DNA of 64,000 nt from Glandiceps talaboti (taxonomy: Eukaryota; Hemichordata; Enteropneusta; Spengelidae): NCBI RefSeq assembly GCF_964340395.1, contig NC_135558.1:3330001-3394000 (forward strand), given 5' to 3'. Each line of letters opens with the position of its first letter. Position 1 is the first letter of the stretch. The notes beneath the pieces are model-generated. The model made no database searches, was not told the origin of the DNA, and saw only the letters and a list, made by a program, of their open reading frames with translations. The translations under genes and the position numbers were made by a program. This document shows, one piece after another, positions 11,867 to 26,945 of this stretch.

Positions 11867-14800
11867 GAAAAAACAACTTACCCTGCTACATACATCCCAG
11901 GATACAGAATGATAAGAGCTATTCTGAGATTGATTGCATGATCCAATACAGGTACTAATAATGGCATTGATCCCCCTATATTAGTAATAATGAAGAAATA
12001 GACGGCAACAGATGCAGTCCGTACAGATGCAGGAACCAGTTCTACAATTACTGCTAAGGTTACACCAACCCACATCTCACCTGTCAATCATAGAGAAAAT
12101 TCAAGATGAATAGGAACTCATCAAAGCTGAACTTACAAAATGAGAGTAATTTCATACACATACTAATAATATACTTGGGCTTCAGTGTAACTTTCATTTC
12201 ATATTTGTCACTCGAGGGCGCTCTTCTGTAAAGAACTAGAACAATTATATGAACACATTGTATGACACATGGGTGGTATCAAATTATCATAATGATTATC
12301 AATCAACTGACACTTTGTTTGTGTTTAAAGTATGTCAGTATACATCTCCATATGTCTAAATATTGAAAGTTGAGTTGTGTAAATTTGCTCTCTGCAACTC
12401 TTGCATTGGAGAGTAGTGTGGGAGTCAGTGGGACCATATGTTTTACTGTGTATACTGGTAGCATCATGTACATTTATTTACAACACATGTTAAGAACCTA
12501 CGATCCAAATCCTGGTATTTACAGGTCCACATAACATTAGGGTTAACATTTTGGTATAAAAAACAGTTGCCTATCAGCTATCAAAAAAGTTAGTCCAGAA
12601 TAAAAAAAATGATTGTATGTTATCCTTATGACTACAATGATAAGATAATACTAATAAAAAGACCCAGGATTGAAACATAGCCCTTTAATAAAAAATTCTT
12701 CTTGTCATGTCTCATGGTGTATTGAAGACCTTATTATTGTCCTTGTGTGCTAAATGACAAAAAAATTGTCTCACGGTAAATCCCAACTGCATATTCTTGA
12801 CTTACCAAAGATGTATGTTGGAATTTGACATATGAATGCCCATGGAGGTGCCAATAACAGGGTCAAGGCAGCAAAGGGGGCAGCTACCATCTGTGAGAAG
12901 AGAAAATGAAATTAAACCAACTTTGTAAAAAATATACTTTGCCCTCAGTAAATCAGTGATTATCAAGTGCTACACTTATTGCAAATCTGTGTATACTTAC
13001 ATGTGAAGCCCAAAGAAAATGGTTACCCGGTACTTGGCATTCTCACATCACACTTTATTTAGCTAGCCTATAGTCATGTTATGTGGTGCCATCCCTTATG
13101 ACTAGCATTGCCCTAGTGGTATTTCACTTTAATAAAGCTTCGACCAGAAAGCTGGCACAAATTTTTAATGAGTTTTTAAATATGTCAGCTGTGAGATGAC
13201 ATCAATAGCATCACCATGTGACTAGAACCAACTTGGAGATTGGAAAAGTATCATCATTGGGTCTAATTTTAGGTTTGAATTTGCAACCATGAGTGAAATG
13301 CTAGTCAAGAGGGGAGACAACAGTTAAAATCCCCACATGACTTGACTCTAGGCTAAACTTGATTACATTTCCAGCTGAAGATATTTCTATGTTTCTTTGT
13401 AATTACACCCTAAATATAGGGTATCAGGCTTTAATGACTTGGTTTCTGTAACTCTATGTAATTACACCCTATATATAGTATGTAAGGCTTTAATGACTTG
13501 GTTTCTGTAACTCTATGTAATTACACCCTAAATATAGGGTGTCAGGCTTTAATGACTTGGTTTCTGTAACTCTATGTAATTACACCCTATATATAGTATG
13601 TAAGGCTTTAATGACTTGGTTTCTGTAACTCTATGTAATTACACCGTATATATAGGGTGTCAGGCTTTAATGACTTGGTTTCTGTAACTCTATGTAATTA
13701 CACCCTATATATAGGGTGTCAGGCTTTAATGACTTGGTTTCTGTACTAACTCTATGTAATTACACCCTAAATATAGGATGTCAGGCTTTAATGACTTGGT
13801 TTCTGTAACTCTATGTAATTACACCGTATATATAGGGTATCAGGCTTTAATGACTTGGTTTCTGTAACTCTATGTAATTACACCCTAAATATAGGGTATC
13901 AGGCTTTAATGACTTGGTTTCTGTAACTCTATGTAATTACACCCTAAATATAGGGTATCAGGCTTTAATGACTTGGTTTCTGTAACTCTATGTAATTACA
14001 CCGTATATATAGGGTATCAGGCTTTAATGACTTGGTTTCTGTAACTCTATGTAATTACACCCTAAATATAGGGTGTCAGGCTTTAATGACTTGGTTTCTG
14101 TAACTCTATGTAATTACAGCCTATATATAGGATGTCAGGCTTTAATGACTTGGTTTCTGTAACTCTATGTAATTACACCCTATATGTAGGGTATCAGGCT
14201 TTAATGACTTGGTTTCTGTAACTCTATGTAATTACAGCCTATATATAGGATGTCAGGCTTTAATGACTTGATTTCTGTATAATTACACCCTTTATACAGG
14301 GTGCCTGCTTTTAAAGGGTTGATTTCATGATTCCACTGGGCAAAAAAAATAAATTGTTTCTGGTTAGCGCACGCTTCACTTAAATACCCTCACATCAGTG
14401 TTTTATTTTTGTGTTTGTTCAACCCATGCAGTCTGCAGATCCATGGGGATACACAAAAATAACACCCTCCCTACTTCAGTGAAGACAACTACAGAGCCAA
14501 TCATGAACAAGCAAATGACATCTGCCCCCACAAATACGCTTGCTCTAAAGTACTAAATAAATAGAACAGCAACTGCCATAAATAGTAGACTGAGTGACAG
14601 GTTTGTTGAAAAAAAAATTCGCGTCATCGCACCATTTTAGAGAAACTGTCCTGACAAGAAACAATTCTTTATTTTTTTCCCTAAATGTATGTCACATTAT
14701 ATTTATTCGCTATGTCTTCAAAGTTTACATGTATAACTCACTACACAGTACTGATTGTGAAATGTTAACAAATCCTTATTTATTGGCCTCCAAGGCTAAA

Positions 14801-17800
14801 AGTGACTCTACATGTCTACTTATCACACCTACCAGGCTTACAATGACAACCCAAATTCTGGCTACTGGACCACTTCTTTTGACCACCCTATCAGATATGA
14901 ATCCACCAAATACGACACCAATACTACCACTGACTAATGGTATCCATGACATCCAGTTACCAACGTTGATTTCAGGATAGTATGCATTGAAATAGGGTTG
15001 AGTATTGTACGCCCACACATAGCCCGCTGTAATAAGAAAATACAGATAGATTGAAATAGGGTTGAGTATTGTATACCCACACATAACCCACTGTAATAAG
15101 AAAATACAGATAGATGGAAATAGGGTTGAGTATTTGATACCCACACATAGCCCGCTGTAATAAGAAAATACAGATAGATGGAAATAGGGTTGAGTATTGT
15201 ACACCCACACATAACCCACTGTAATAAGAAAATACAGATAGATTGAAATAGGGTTGAGTATTGTATACCCACACATAGCCCGCTGTAATAAGAAAATACA
15301 GATAGATGGAAATAGGGTTGAGTATTGTACACCCACACATAACCCACTGTAATAAGAAAATACAGATAGATTGAAATAGGGTTGAGTATTGTACACCCAC
15401 ACATAACCCGCTGTAATAAGAAAATACAGATAGATGGAAATAGGGTTGAGTATATGTACACCCACACATAGCCCGCTGTAATAAGAAAATACAGATAGAT
15501 TGAAATAGGGTTGAGTATATGTACACCCACACATAACCCGCTGTAATAAGAAAATACAGATAGATGGAAATAGGATTGAGTATTGTATACCCACACATAA
15601 CCCACTGTAATAAGAAAATACAGATAGATTGAAATAGGGTTGAGTATTGTACACCCACACATAACCCACTGTAATAAGAAAATACAGATTGATGGAAATA
15701 GGGTAAGCCCAAATCTGATTAAAATTCGATCTGGTGAAGTGGGAAGGCGGCGATAACTCGTTACGAAAACAAACGTCACAAAACGATGGAAATAGAGGTA
15801 AATAAAGCATTTAGACGCTTTCACCACATCGGATTTTAATCAGATTGGGTATGCCCACACACAGCCCGCTGTAATAAGAAAATACAGATAGATTGAAATA
15901 GGGTTGAGTATTGTACGCCCACACATAGCCCGCTGTAACTTAGATATTACTGATAGTGTGAAAGTGTATATCAGAGCCAATATAAAAGATAAATGTACAC
16001 TTAATCAACATGACTACACACACACACAAGTCACACACACATGTAAACACAACATGAAAACATTCACTGACAAGCACAGAAAACTGCACACACAGAGAGA
16101 GATACAGACATACAGAGAGACAGACAGAAACAGTAACAGAGAGATAGAGAGACAGAGGGACAGAGATTTTTCTACTCACCCCCATTTCTAATAGAACCAG
16201 CAAAACAAATCATTAACAATGATGGGTTGAAGAACGGTTTGGCCACCACTTTTGTTTTCTGCCAACAAGACACTTGGGTATACTCGTTGACTTTCCGAGT
16301 CTCAGGAAGATCCTTCACACCCATTTTCCTTTCCGGTTCTCTTAGCGTGAGAAATATCAGGAATCCATGGACGATTCCTGGAATGCCACATATCCAGAAA
16401 ACCCATCTCCATCCCTACAGATATTAAGGCAGGATTCACTTATTTTGGAACAATTCTAATATTCAAAAAACCTACTTTTTGCTTTGTTGCTTAATTCAAG
16501 GCCTCAATATTTTAATAATGTAAACTACATAATCTGAGGCCTTGAAAAATATCCATTGACTGCAACTGATTATCATTTAAAGTTTATGAATCTATGTTTG
16601 ATTAAAATGTGGATGTTAAATGAGGCAAAATGTTTTGGTTTCATTCACTTTTCACTTACTTGTACAGAATTTAGGCAGAAGTGATGAATGAGACTTGCTA
16701 GGAAAGTTCTATTTAGCGTTTTACAAGCAGTCAACAAACTATCTGACATTCTCAAAAAGTAAATATTGATGGTTTTTACAGCTTACCTGTCCATTGATAT
16801 TAGCTTGAGTGATGAAGTTACCTACAGCAAAAGACAGACTGAAGCCAAGATAAATTCCCCAGTTATACACACCCAGTGCACTGCCTCTCTGACTTGCATC
16901 AAAGTAGTCTGCAATTAAACTGGTAGCAAACGGAGTACAACCAGCTTCACTGAAATGTATAAAATATCATCAACAGAAACATTATTTCATAAAATCAGAC
17001 TAAGTGAAATGAAGATATGTTCCTGGTTGGGATTGTATTTTATATTCAAGCAGTGTAATACTTGTTTTCATATCATAGTAATTTCCCACTCTGAGCTCAA
17101 CACACTTTACAATTATTTCATATAATTTAGCATTGAACTAGCGACACAACAGCCCTTTATACTCCCTCAAACCCTTGGGAGCACACAATCCATAGCAGCC
17201 TCTATCAGCACATAGGATTAAAGTATTCACATAGCAACCTCTATCCTACCAGGTCCTTATTACTCGAGCACAATCACACATGGTCCAAATCTTGCCTAAG
17301 GACTTTAGTCATTTAAAAAACAAATGGTAGAGGCAGAAATCAGCAGTAAGTGTGATATCAGCTATAGAATCATTTCCTTAGTATACTTTCCTGAATGCAA
17401 ATATTTAAAAATTATTATTACATGTATTCATATAGAATTGTTTTAAAGCTTTATTTCAAAATTATTCCCCTACATATTTCTTTGTTCCACCAAGGAAAAT
17501 ATGAGTGACCTAAGGGGCCTTGTCACCACGAGTCACGAGATGAGCAGTGACAAAACACTTTGGTCATGAGTATTTTCCAGCTGAATGAAGAAAAATATTG
17601 AAGAGTAACATACAATGTAGTTATTAATTTATGAAAAATTGGGGGAAAAAAATGGTGATTTGAACAGATTTACCTGATATTTCGAGCACTGCAGAACAAG
17701 TGATGTAGACATGGGTTGTCTTGATATAGAACGATCAAGGTATACAATCCATATTTTGTGTTCAAAAGCAATAACTTGGCTTGTGCGTGGTTTAATATAA

Positions 17801-20800
17801 ATCATACACACCTTAGATGACATGAAATGGAAATTAAAGTATCATCATAGACTGTACATTGTTATATAACTTTGTGTTAATGTATCTGTTGGTGTTATTA
17901 ATTTCCTTTTTGTAATTCTCATGTCAAGGGATTGTAACATATTGAATTCTATCAGTTTCACAAGCTATGCATGTATTATTATAGAGCATGTGAGAAGTTG
18001 GTGTACTTCTTGTTCTATTTTGACCCTCTAGCATGAGGTAAAATGTTGTTACAAATACTAAAAACTCAATAGTTGCTATAAAACTTACCCTATACCAAGT
18101 CCAAGACGAAGTATAAGTAAATGCCAATATTCTTGTGCAAATCCAGTAAGTAACGTCATTAGACTCCAAAAAATCAAACATGTGGCCAGTAAGTTTTTGC
18201 GATTGGTTCTATCAGCTGCAAAACCCAATGGAATGCCAATAAATGTGTAAATGACTATAAAGATAGGTCCAGCCAAAATCTGGTATTGAAACCCTTGTCC
18301 ATTATAATCCCAGGTACATGGATATTCACTGCTATTAGAGATGGCCGAGTCACAACTGTGGACAGAACAAAAACATGTCATGGTCATTAGGTGTGTGGGG
18401 TGGGGATAGGGGTGGGGGATGGGTCGGGGTCAGGGTCACAAGCAATACATAGTCAAGTCTGTGTCAAAGGTTACAAAGCAATGAAGCTAATATTAACTCA
18501 GCCTCTTATGTTCAATAAAATGGTTCTCTAATTAGGCATATAACAGTCAGCTTGATAGACATACTGGTACTTTCACAAAGCCATAGTAATGAAAAGTTTC
18601 ACTTGAACTCATCACAGACATCACATATACGTATAGTGTTATTCACTTTTGATTTGTTAGCATCAACATCTCACACTTTATTGTGTTCCTGATTTTTGAA
18701 GCCTGACAACCTTTGAGGTGAACACTTGAATAGAATACAATCTATTTATGTTGATATTAGAATTCTGTTTGAAAATTCTCAAGAAGGTTGGTGAAAAAAA
18801 ATGCTTACTTTGTTCTTTTGATTGTTAATTCTTAAGAATCCTCACAAGTGAAATACCTATAGAATTTTGTTTTAAAAAAGAGTGACTGTCATTATTACTA
18901 TGACATAAAATCCAATTATTAGAATGACTGATGTATATGACACATGAGTGCAAGTGTGGCATACTCAAAGTATAATAATATTTATTTCTTATAGAGCGCA
19001 TTACAATAAAACAATCTCAATGCGCTGAACAAAAGTATAAAATTATTTTAAAATGTACATATACACAAGTATAAACATGATATGAAACAGGATAAAAATA
19101 CAAAGACACGGAATGACAATTAAAAGACTGAAATGTAAAAAAGTTAAAAGTTAATAATAATGAGATCTAAAAAGATGACATTTCGAGGCAGATTTAAAAC
19201 TGTTCAAAGTATGAGAAGAACGAAGACATGATGGCAGGGCATTCCAAAGGCGTGTATTTGCACAGGCCATCAAAAACACTGCAAGCATGAGTGTAAATAC
19301 ACTGGAACTGACATGGAATGGGGTTCTGTTATTATTATATATGTTTATCTAAAAGCGGCACATTCCCATGTGTTCTGAATGATCACACCCTCATTTGCAT
19401 ATCATTTGCATGCAGGTATACAATAATGTTTTCGGTACTGCACTACAGTGAAAATACCACCAATATGCACATGCACTGGTGCAAATAATCTAGATCTCTG
19501 GTACATATGTAACAATTACCATTGTTTATTTGAATATTTAATAGGATAGTGAATTATAGAATTAATAATATCAATTGTCTGATGGATAATAATTCATACA
19601 CTAAGATGTGTCTGTCTATTAATCTAATCAGAAAGATAATATTTTGATGAAAACAAAATTGGTCTATTTTGCTTGTGTGGTGTATAATCTATCTATTTAC
19701 AGGGCTCAAATTTTAACTTCTATGTTTGGAGTCAAATTTAGCCAGGTGAATTGTTTCAACTACAAGTTTCTATTAATTCCCTCGGTCTACCACACTGTCA
19801 TATTACAAATTTGGCTGTCTGAATATAATGTTTGGTAGTCTGGTGTACTGGACTACTGCTAATTTAGTAGTCTAGATACAATGTTTAGTAGTCCATGTGT
19901 CCTGGACTACTGCTAGTTTGGTAGTCTAGATACAATGTTTAGTAATCTGTGTCCTGGACTACTACTAATTTGGTAGTCTAGATACAATGTTTAGTAGTCC
20001 ATGTGTCCTGGACTACTGCTAGTTTGGTAGTCTAGATACAATGTTTAGTAGTCTGTGTCCTGGACTACTACTAATTTAGTAGTCTAGATACAATGTTTAG
20101 TAGTCCATGTGTCCTGGAATACTGCTAGTTTGGTAGTCTAGATACAATGTTTAGTAGTCTGTGTCCTGGACTACTGCTAATTTAGTGTCTAGATACAATG
20201 TTTAGTAGTCTGTGTATCCTGGACTTCTCCTAATTTGGTAGTCTAGAATCGATGTTTAGTTGTCTATGATGTTTAGTTGTCTAGTAGTCTAGATACAAAT
20301 GTACAATGTTCAGTAGCCTATGTGTCCTAGACTACTGTTAATTTTGAGCCCTAACTTAGTATATTTCATCCTTGTCTATTCACATATATGGTGGGTGTAT
20401 CAGACAAACCACACAGAATTCAGCTAATTTGACTGCAGGAAGTGTTACTAAAAAAATTTAGTCTCTCCCAAACACTTGTCAAAGGAAACTATCACAGTTC
20501 TAAATACCTGCATTTTTCATTACATTACAATTATAAGTAACACATTATGTAAAAAGTCTTTTAAAAGCTGAAGTAAAATTAGAGTTGTACACTGCTCCAA
20601 AAATAAAAGTATTTTTTATATGCTGGTTTGACATTATACTGCAGTGAATTTCACAATACTCTGCAGCTGTTCTGTTTGATACAACCACACAGAAACCAAT
20701 AAGAAACTGGACATGCTACACTTTAAGATAGCAAGATTGAATGAGTACAGTTTCTTGCTACATTTTGTCTAAGTGAAATGAACTACACATGCCACCATAC

Positions 20801-23800
20801 AGACATCAAATCAACACCACAAAGGACATTTTATGTGCCCTTCTCTGTGTGTTTGATAATAAGAAAAAACATTGAGTTGTAATACATTGAAATGGTTTAT
20901 TACATATAGACTAAATGTAGCAAAAAATGCAATCTTGCTATTGAAGTGTGGCATATGTAGTTCCTTGTTGGTTTCTGCATGGTTGTATCTAACAGACAAG
21001 CGACCTATCGGTCAGAATAGCTCCGCTGTTTTTTTTTTTAATTTAATTTTTTATTTTGGTGACATGTAGAAGTGGTTCAGGTCTTCAGCTCTTCACTATG
21101 CAGTTTTGTTTTAGCGATGCAATAAAGTGGTTAGTGGTTTCATATGATGTCTCACTATAAAACACATTTTACACAGAAGTTGGTAATGTATTGTACCTTT
21201 ATACCATAGTCACCATTTTATGACAAAAATCTACTGTTACGAAAAATTGCACAAAATCTCAGAAAAAAATGACTGGGAAATGCACACAAGAAAAAGAAAA
21301 AAAGAGGATTTGAGGTTGGCTATAAATAATTCCAGTGTCTTACAGCTGTAACCCTGGAAAATTTTAATGATGAATGAAATAAACTAGGGATCTAAAATAA
21401 TTTTGAGGCAATTTCAATTTCAATTTTCTAACAAATTTACAAAGTCAACAACATTCAACTTGTACTAGTTGTGGTAGATATATATATAGGGAAGAAATGT
21501 ATTAATCGCCATCTTAGTTTCCGTACGGCGACAATCTCAAGTACCCGGAAGAGAGTCATTCTCAGCCATACGTTACAGTGGTAACACTCGTTCATGTTCG
21601 GTTACCTTTCACAAAGAAAACACAACGAAATGGTTGAAATGATCTTTTTTTTAATTTCTTTTCATCACAACAACAAAATCTGCGTGATCAAAAGTGTTGT
21701 AAACTAAACCAGAAAGAATTATCGGACTGGCTAAACTTCCCGATGAACTGGAGTAAGGTCCTACTACTTCCAAGTAAGCCTCGATAGTACTATAGCATAT
21801 ATACGTGAGAAAATCGTCTCAAACTAGCGATACAACTTTCAAAATATAACTTGACATGTCTTCATTTGTTAGAGTTATACAATTCAAGACGGGTTTTCAC
21901 TCGAAAACAACAATTCTGTGAATAATGACACTCTGAACGCAGCGATTTCTCGGACGATGTTACCACTGTAACGTATGGCTGACAACGACTTGCTTCCGGG
22001 TTAGTCCCTCGTGCATACGGGTGGATTGTCGGCGATTAATACATACATCGTCTGATATTTTAATTCACATTGTTTCTTGTGACCGGCGCCTGTCAGCAGA
22101 CTCTGCCATTTTTTTCATCATTCCATTGTATTTAAACCTTGTACTTGACATTTCGCAATATTTATAATTCTCAACAAAATACCAGGTAACCTCAACATGC
22201 CTCACTTCGCTCGTGCTCAAAGCAGCCCCGCGCGGTATGATCACTGACACTGATGACATGATGAGAGAGAACCTTTTCGGATTTACATGTAAAACGGGGA
22301 AAGATACGCAAAACATAATGCAAAGTCTGAAGCCAAATTAAAGTTGTAATTATTTTAATTATTTTTACTTGCCAAATATTTGCATTTTGGAAAGGCAAGA
22401 CACGTTCATGTCGTTTAACTTTACATGTGAACTGTCGGCCATAACTTCAACCGTTAACCGCATGCCTGGCATGCCCTTCCTTCCCTTACGCAAGTTGTCT
22501 GAATTCTGGTTCACTGTCATTCCAAATTGCACGACAATATAGAATTAACCACAAGTTACATGTTATCTGAAAACATCACACTTTTATAGTGGGTCTGAAG
22601 TGTGATTTTAGTGAGTACCAAGAACGTCCTGTGTTGATACTCAAGATACTTGCTGTGGAAATCGCTCGGTCAAATGAGGTCACCTACAGCTTCTGGTCGA
22701 ATCAGGATAGAGTATGCAAATGAGGATGCGGATTGGCTGATTATGTAGAAGGATGCAGAATTGGATTTGAAGTTTACAACCCTGTTTCGAACAAACGCTT
22801 GTCATTTGGGCGCCCAATGCGTAGAATTATGACTATAGCACATATTACATTGCTTGTTTGACGTCAATAGTGTCTTTTGAAAAGTGGCAGTTTACTTAAA
22901 GTCTCGTCGACTGATTTCCAATATGGCGTCGGTCATTATGCTCATTAACATATTCATTTTTTTTTCAAATTACAAAAAAAAAATCATAAAAAATAAAAAT
23001 GAGGATGTGCTGACTTGAAATTAACAAATCTGAGTAAAAAACCCCCTGCGCATCAACACGCCAGATATCAAAGCAATCTAATAAGAGGTTTTCAAGGAGT
23101 TGATGAAAATGACATTTTATGAAAAAAAATCATAAAAAATTGAAAATGGCACAGATCAACTTGGCATGAACAAATCTGAATAGCCTCCCCCCCAGGGAAC
23201 ATGCACACCAAATATCGAAGAATTCCGACTGTCACTTCCGGAGTAGATAGTAAAAATATAAAAGTTTGACGGACACCTATGATTCACTCTACTCTCTATA
23301 CCTCAATACCCACCTATACCTAAAGCTACGCTTTCAGCTTTCGCTGACAGCGGAGCTAAAAAGCTGCAGGTTATTATGAAATGCACTCTATGTTTCTGTG
23401 TGTGATACATGTACTATCACTATATGAATACATCAAAAGAATTCATGATGTTTTTTTTTAAACAAGGAAATACACCTGATTGTTATCTGATGAGGCAAAG
23501 AAATTCACAAAAACACAACATTTCAAATTGTAAGAGGTAGAACAATTCAAAGTTATGATAATTGAAAAACACAGTTGATGATTTGTAATGCACCTCATCT
23601 CCGAAGAGCTCGAAGCGCAGAGGAAGAGTGGATACAGAAATAGTTAATGGAAATGTGAATTCAAGGTAATGTGTATTAAATAAAATGAGAAAGAAAAAAT
23701 CTTTTACTGAAGCAAAAATACTTACAAGTTACATAGAACTTCAAATAAACTATTCTATTATAACTTTAATGTCAATGCATGTCTTCCATGTATGACATTA

Positions 23801-26800
23801 TAATTGCCTTGAGGTATTGTTTAAGAATAGTTGATTGCATAGTAGGGATTACCTTGCAAACAGAGAAATGCAATGTTATAGAAGGCATGTATCAACATGA
23901 TCATTATATAATGTACTAGTGTAGAATAGTGGTATTTCCACTTGAGTAAAAAGCTTATACACTCTACCATAAACCAAACTAACAACTCATCTATTTGATG
24001 CTATGAATGATCCACAGTGTGAGTGACTAGCAGTTACCATGGTTGCATTACCATAGTAACACATTCATGCATGGGTAGATACAGCAATACATGTACTAGC
24101 CTTGTATCATTGTACTGAATTCTCAGTACCTGCAATAGCATTGTACCTTATGCTAGACAGTCAAATTAGAACAGGAAGGTCGATTCACTCTTATGCATGA
24201 CTATATCAATGCATGTGAAGCGCATGGAGCAGAAGTTATGGTGTCAACCAAGAAATCGAACGTTTGTTATTTTTATGATATGCATAGGCAGTAATATTCT
24301 ATTTCAGGTACCAAGAATTGAGAGATGCACAATATCTACTCTTTCTACAGGATTTAACTACTTTATTCCAAAAATATGTAATAAATATAAAATTATGTAT
24401 ATATATTTATTTAGTGAACAAAATAGATGTGGGGGGGGGGGGGTTAAAGGTATAATAGACAAAAAGAACAAAGAAATATAACAAGATATTACATAAGCTT
24501 ATATAACAAAATATGTTAAATCCCTAAATTCTAATGCAACAGCCATGAAGCATATCATTATTTGAGGCTTATATTCAAAGAAGCACAAATAAATATGAAG
24601 AAGGCATAAATTGGATTTAAATATGTTTTGGGAATAATGTACCACTTGAAGAATGTATATAACTACATGTACATAAAGAGTCGTATACATAAACAGGTAT
24701 GTGCTGATATTTACGTTTTATATCGCATACTAACCTGGCTTCATTTTTGAAGTCAATACATTCTACATCAGGAACACTGTTGTTTTTAAGACAGCTTTGA
24801 TCACCATAGTGGATATCCTGGGCCATAGGTTGTGTAACAATAGCCAGGGCATAGCGATCAAGCTGATTCAGCAGGTAGGCTATCAGTAACAATATCAACA
24901 CATATACAGCATAGCATAAACTCCGACTGCAGAATCCATGCACTGTCTTGTCACCAGTTCCCAACATGATGGTTGTCTCCGTAGGGTCTTCGTCACTTGT
25001 CTCTCTGTGGGAATCAATGAGATGAATTATTGAATGGTGTATCTCATTTCATAAATTTACATGTTTTAGCTAATTAACTTTCATACAGAATACATATCAA
25101 TAATTGCCACAATTTAAGAGCTATTTGTAAAATATCATCCTTTTTATATGTAGATGATACTTATTATTCACACTATTAATAAATCATGATGTACTGTCAA
25201 TTAACAGATGGAGACATAATGAAAAATGTCCAAGCTGGCACTACTGGGCTGAACACCAAACATGTACAATAGTTTGATTTTATTGTCCATGCATGAATTC
25301 ATCCAATTTCTCCTTTTGAATAACTAGTTGTTTCTATGTATAAGTTCAGACAATAAATAATTATGATAAAATTTATGTATATTTGGTAGATGAACATAGC
25401 TTAGTCTTCATTGGTAGATCTAGAGTATATTCTCGACACTAATTAACACATACTAGGGATAATGATTACAATGTTTTACTTTATAATAGATCATATCATA
25501 TGGTATGGACTCACTGGTGACCTATGAACTCAATTTGCATAAAGTGAGGCACTAGTTATGTTCTATTTGCCCTAGGGCAGTAGTCATGTAGCAGGAGTCT
25601 TCTTGGTGATTTGCTTTTAGTATGGAAAGAATGTGTGTTAGAACGTGATGTGTTATGAAACCCTTATTGCCTGGCCTTATTTGGGCACTAGTTGACATAC
25701 CCCTCATGCTGTTATGTAGCACCTTTTTCGTTGGGTTTCTGCATAACTAGTCTGTAAGGTATGCCATGCCGGGGCACCCTCACACATCGGCTGACCCCTC
25801 CTGGTGAGAGGAGGCTGGTGAGGGCGGAACGTCATGACATATCTTACAGTCTACTGCATAACAGTCCTCTGGGCAATAGATGTCGACCAGAGCCCTTAGC
25901 TGGGCAATATAATGAAACATAGGCCAAAAAACAAACACATATTCTTACTAGTTTTTAAATTTCTCAGATATTTTCTGGTATTTAAGTGGATTGTTAACCC
26001 TTCTATGACTAGAGATGAGTTTCAAATAATATGGGGACCCAATTTATATGAATATTTTCATAATTACAATAATATTACTTTATTGGGCAGTAACATTTCT
26101 TAAATTCCAGTCTAAAATGAAGTTGATATATGCCAAAAACTTACATAAAACAAGAATTTTGTCCGAAAAATTTTGGTGGGAATGTTTTCAGTATTGAAGG
26201 GGTTAAACACAGCTACATGGAATAGTAATCTACTTCATGTTTGATATCATACTGTTGACACTGGTATTTACTTTGGATTTTAATTCATAAAACAATTTTA
26301 AGTCTTACTACTTTGAAAAAGGATGTGAAATAGCATAGACCAAGTTACTGTTTGTATCTCAATAAATTGCAAAAAGCTAATAAAGTGTGTAAAAAGTTTG
26401 TCACTATATGTACAATAACAAATATTTTATACCTGTTGCAATTCATTTTCTGCGATTTATTACAATTTATTCAATAACTTTCTATATATGTTGTATCACA
26501 TTGTTTTTTCAAGGTCAAAACAGAGAGTTGTTTTATCAAATAAGTACCCAATTCTCATCCATATGGTCACTTTAATCTAAATTTATTTTCTTCTTATGAT
26601 CACTCAACGTACTATAAATTTTGACTGTAGTAAACTTGTTGGAGTATGGCTTCCACTTCCTGGATAAGTTACACAACACAATTTTGGAGTTTAATTACAT
26701 GAATTAGATATATTCCAAGTCAACAGTCTTCACAATTATGATATGTTATCATTATGTTATGTTATGTTATGTTATGTTATGTTATGTTATGTTATGTTAT

Positions 26801-26906
26801 GTTATGTTTGTTGGTGTCCTATGTGGATTTATCACATTATACAGTACTTAAATTTACAAAGAAAGAGACACATCCAGCCCTCTGGCTTCTAAGGACACAG
26901 AGCATA

Positions 26907-26945
<39 letters not shown>

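Noticed and set aside
11602-11958. Long HTHT / IYIY / VCVC ORFs on both strands
   Set aside because: Low-complexity translations of CA and TA dinucleotide repeats.
13386-14312. Possible junction-spanning array like those at other exons
   Set aside because: Its unit was compared with exon 6 and exon 7 edges and shares no exon sequence; it is a plain intronic minisatellite.
14776-15827. Three overlapping minus-strand ORFs of 246-344 codons with repeated YLYFLIT segments
   Set aside because: They are readings of the 64-bp exon 6 junction array in three frames, not a membrane protein gene.
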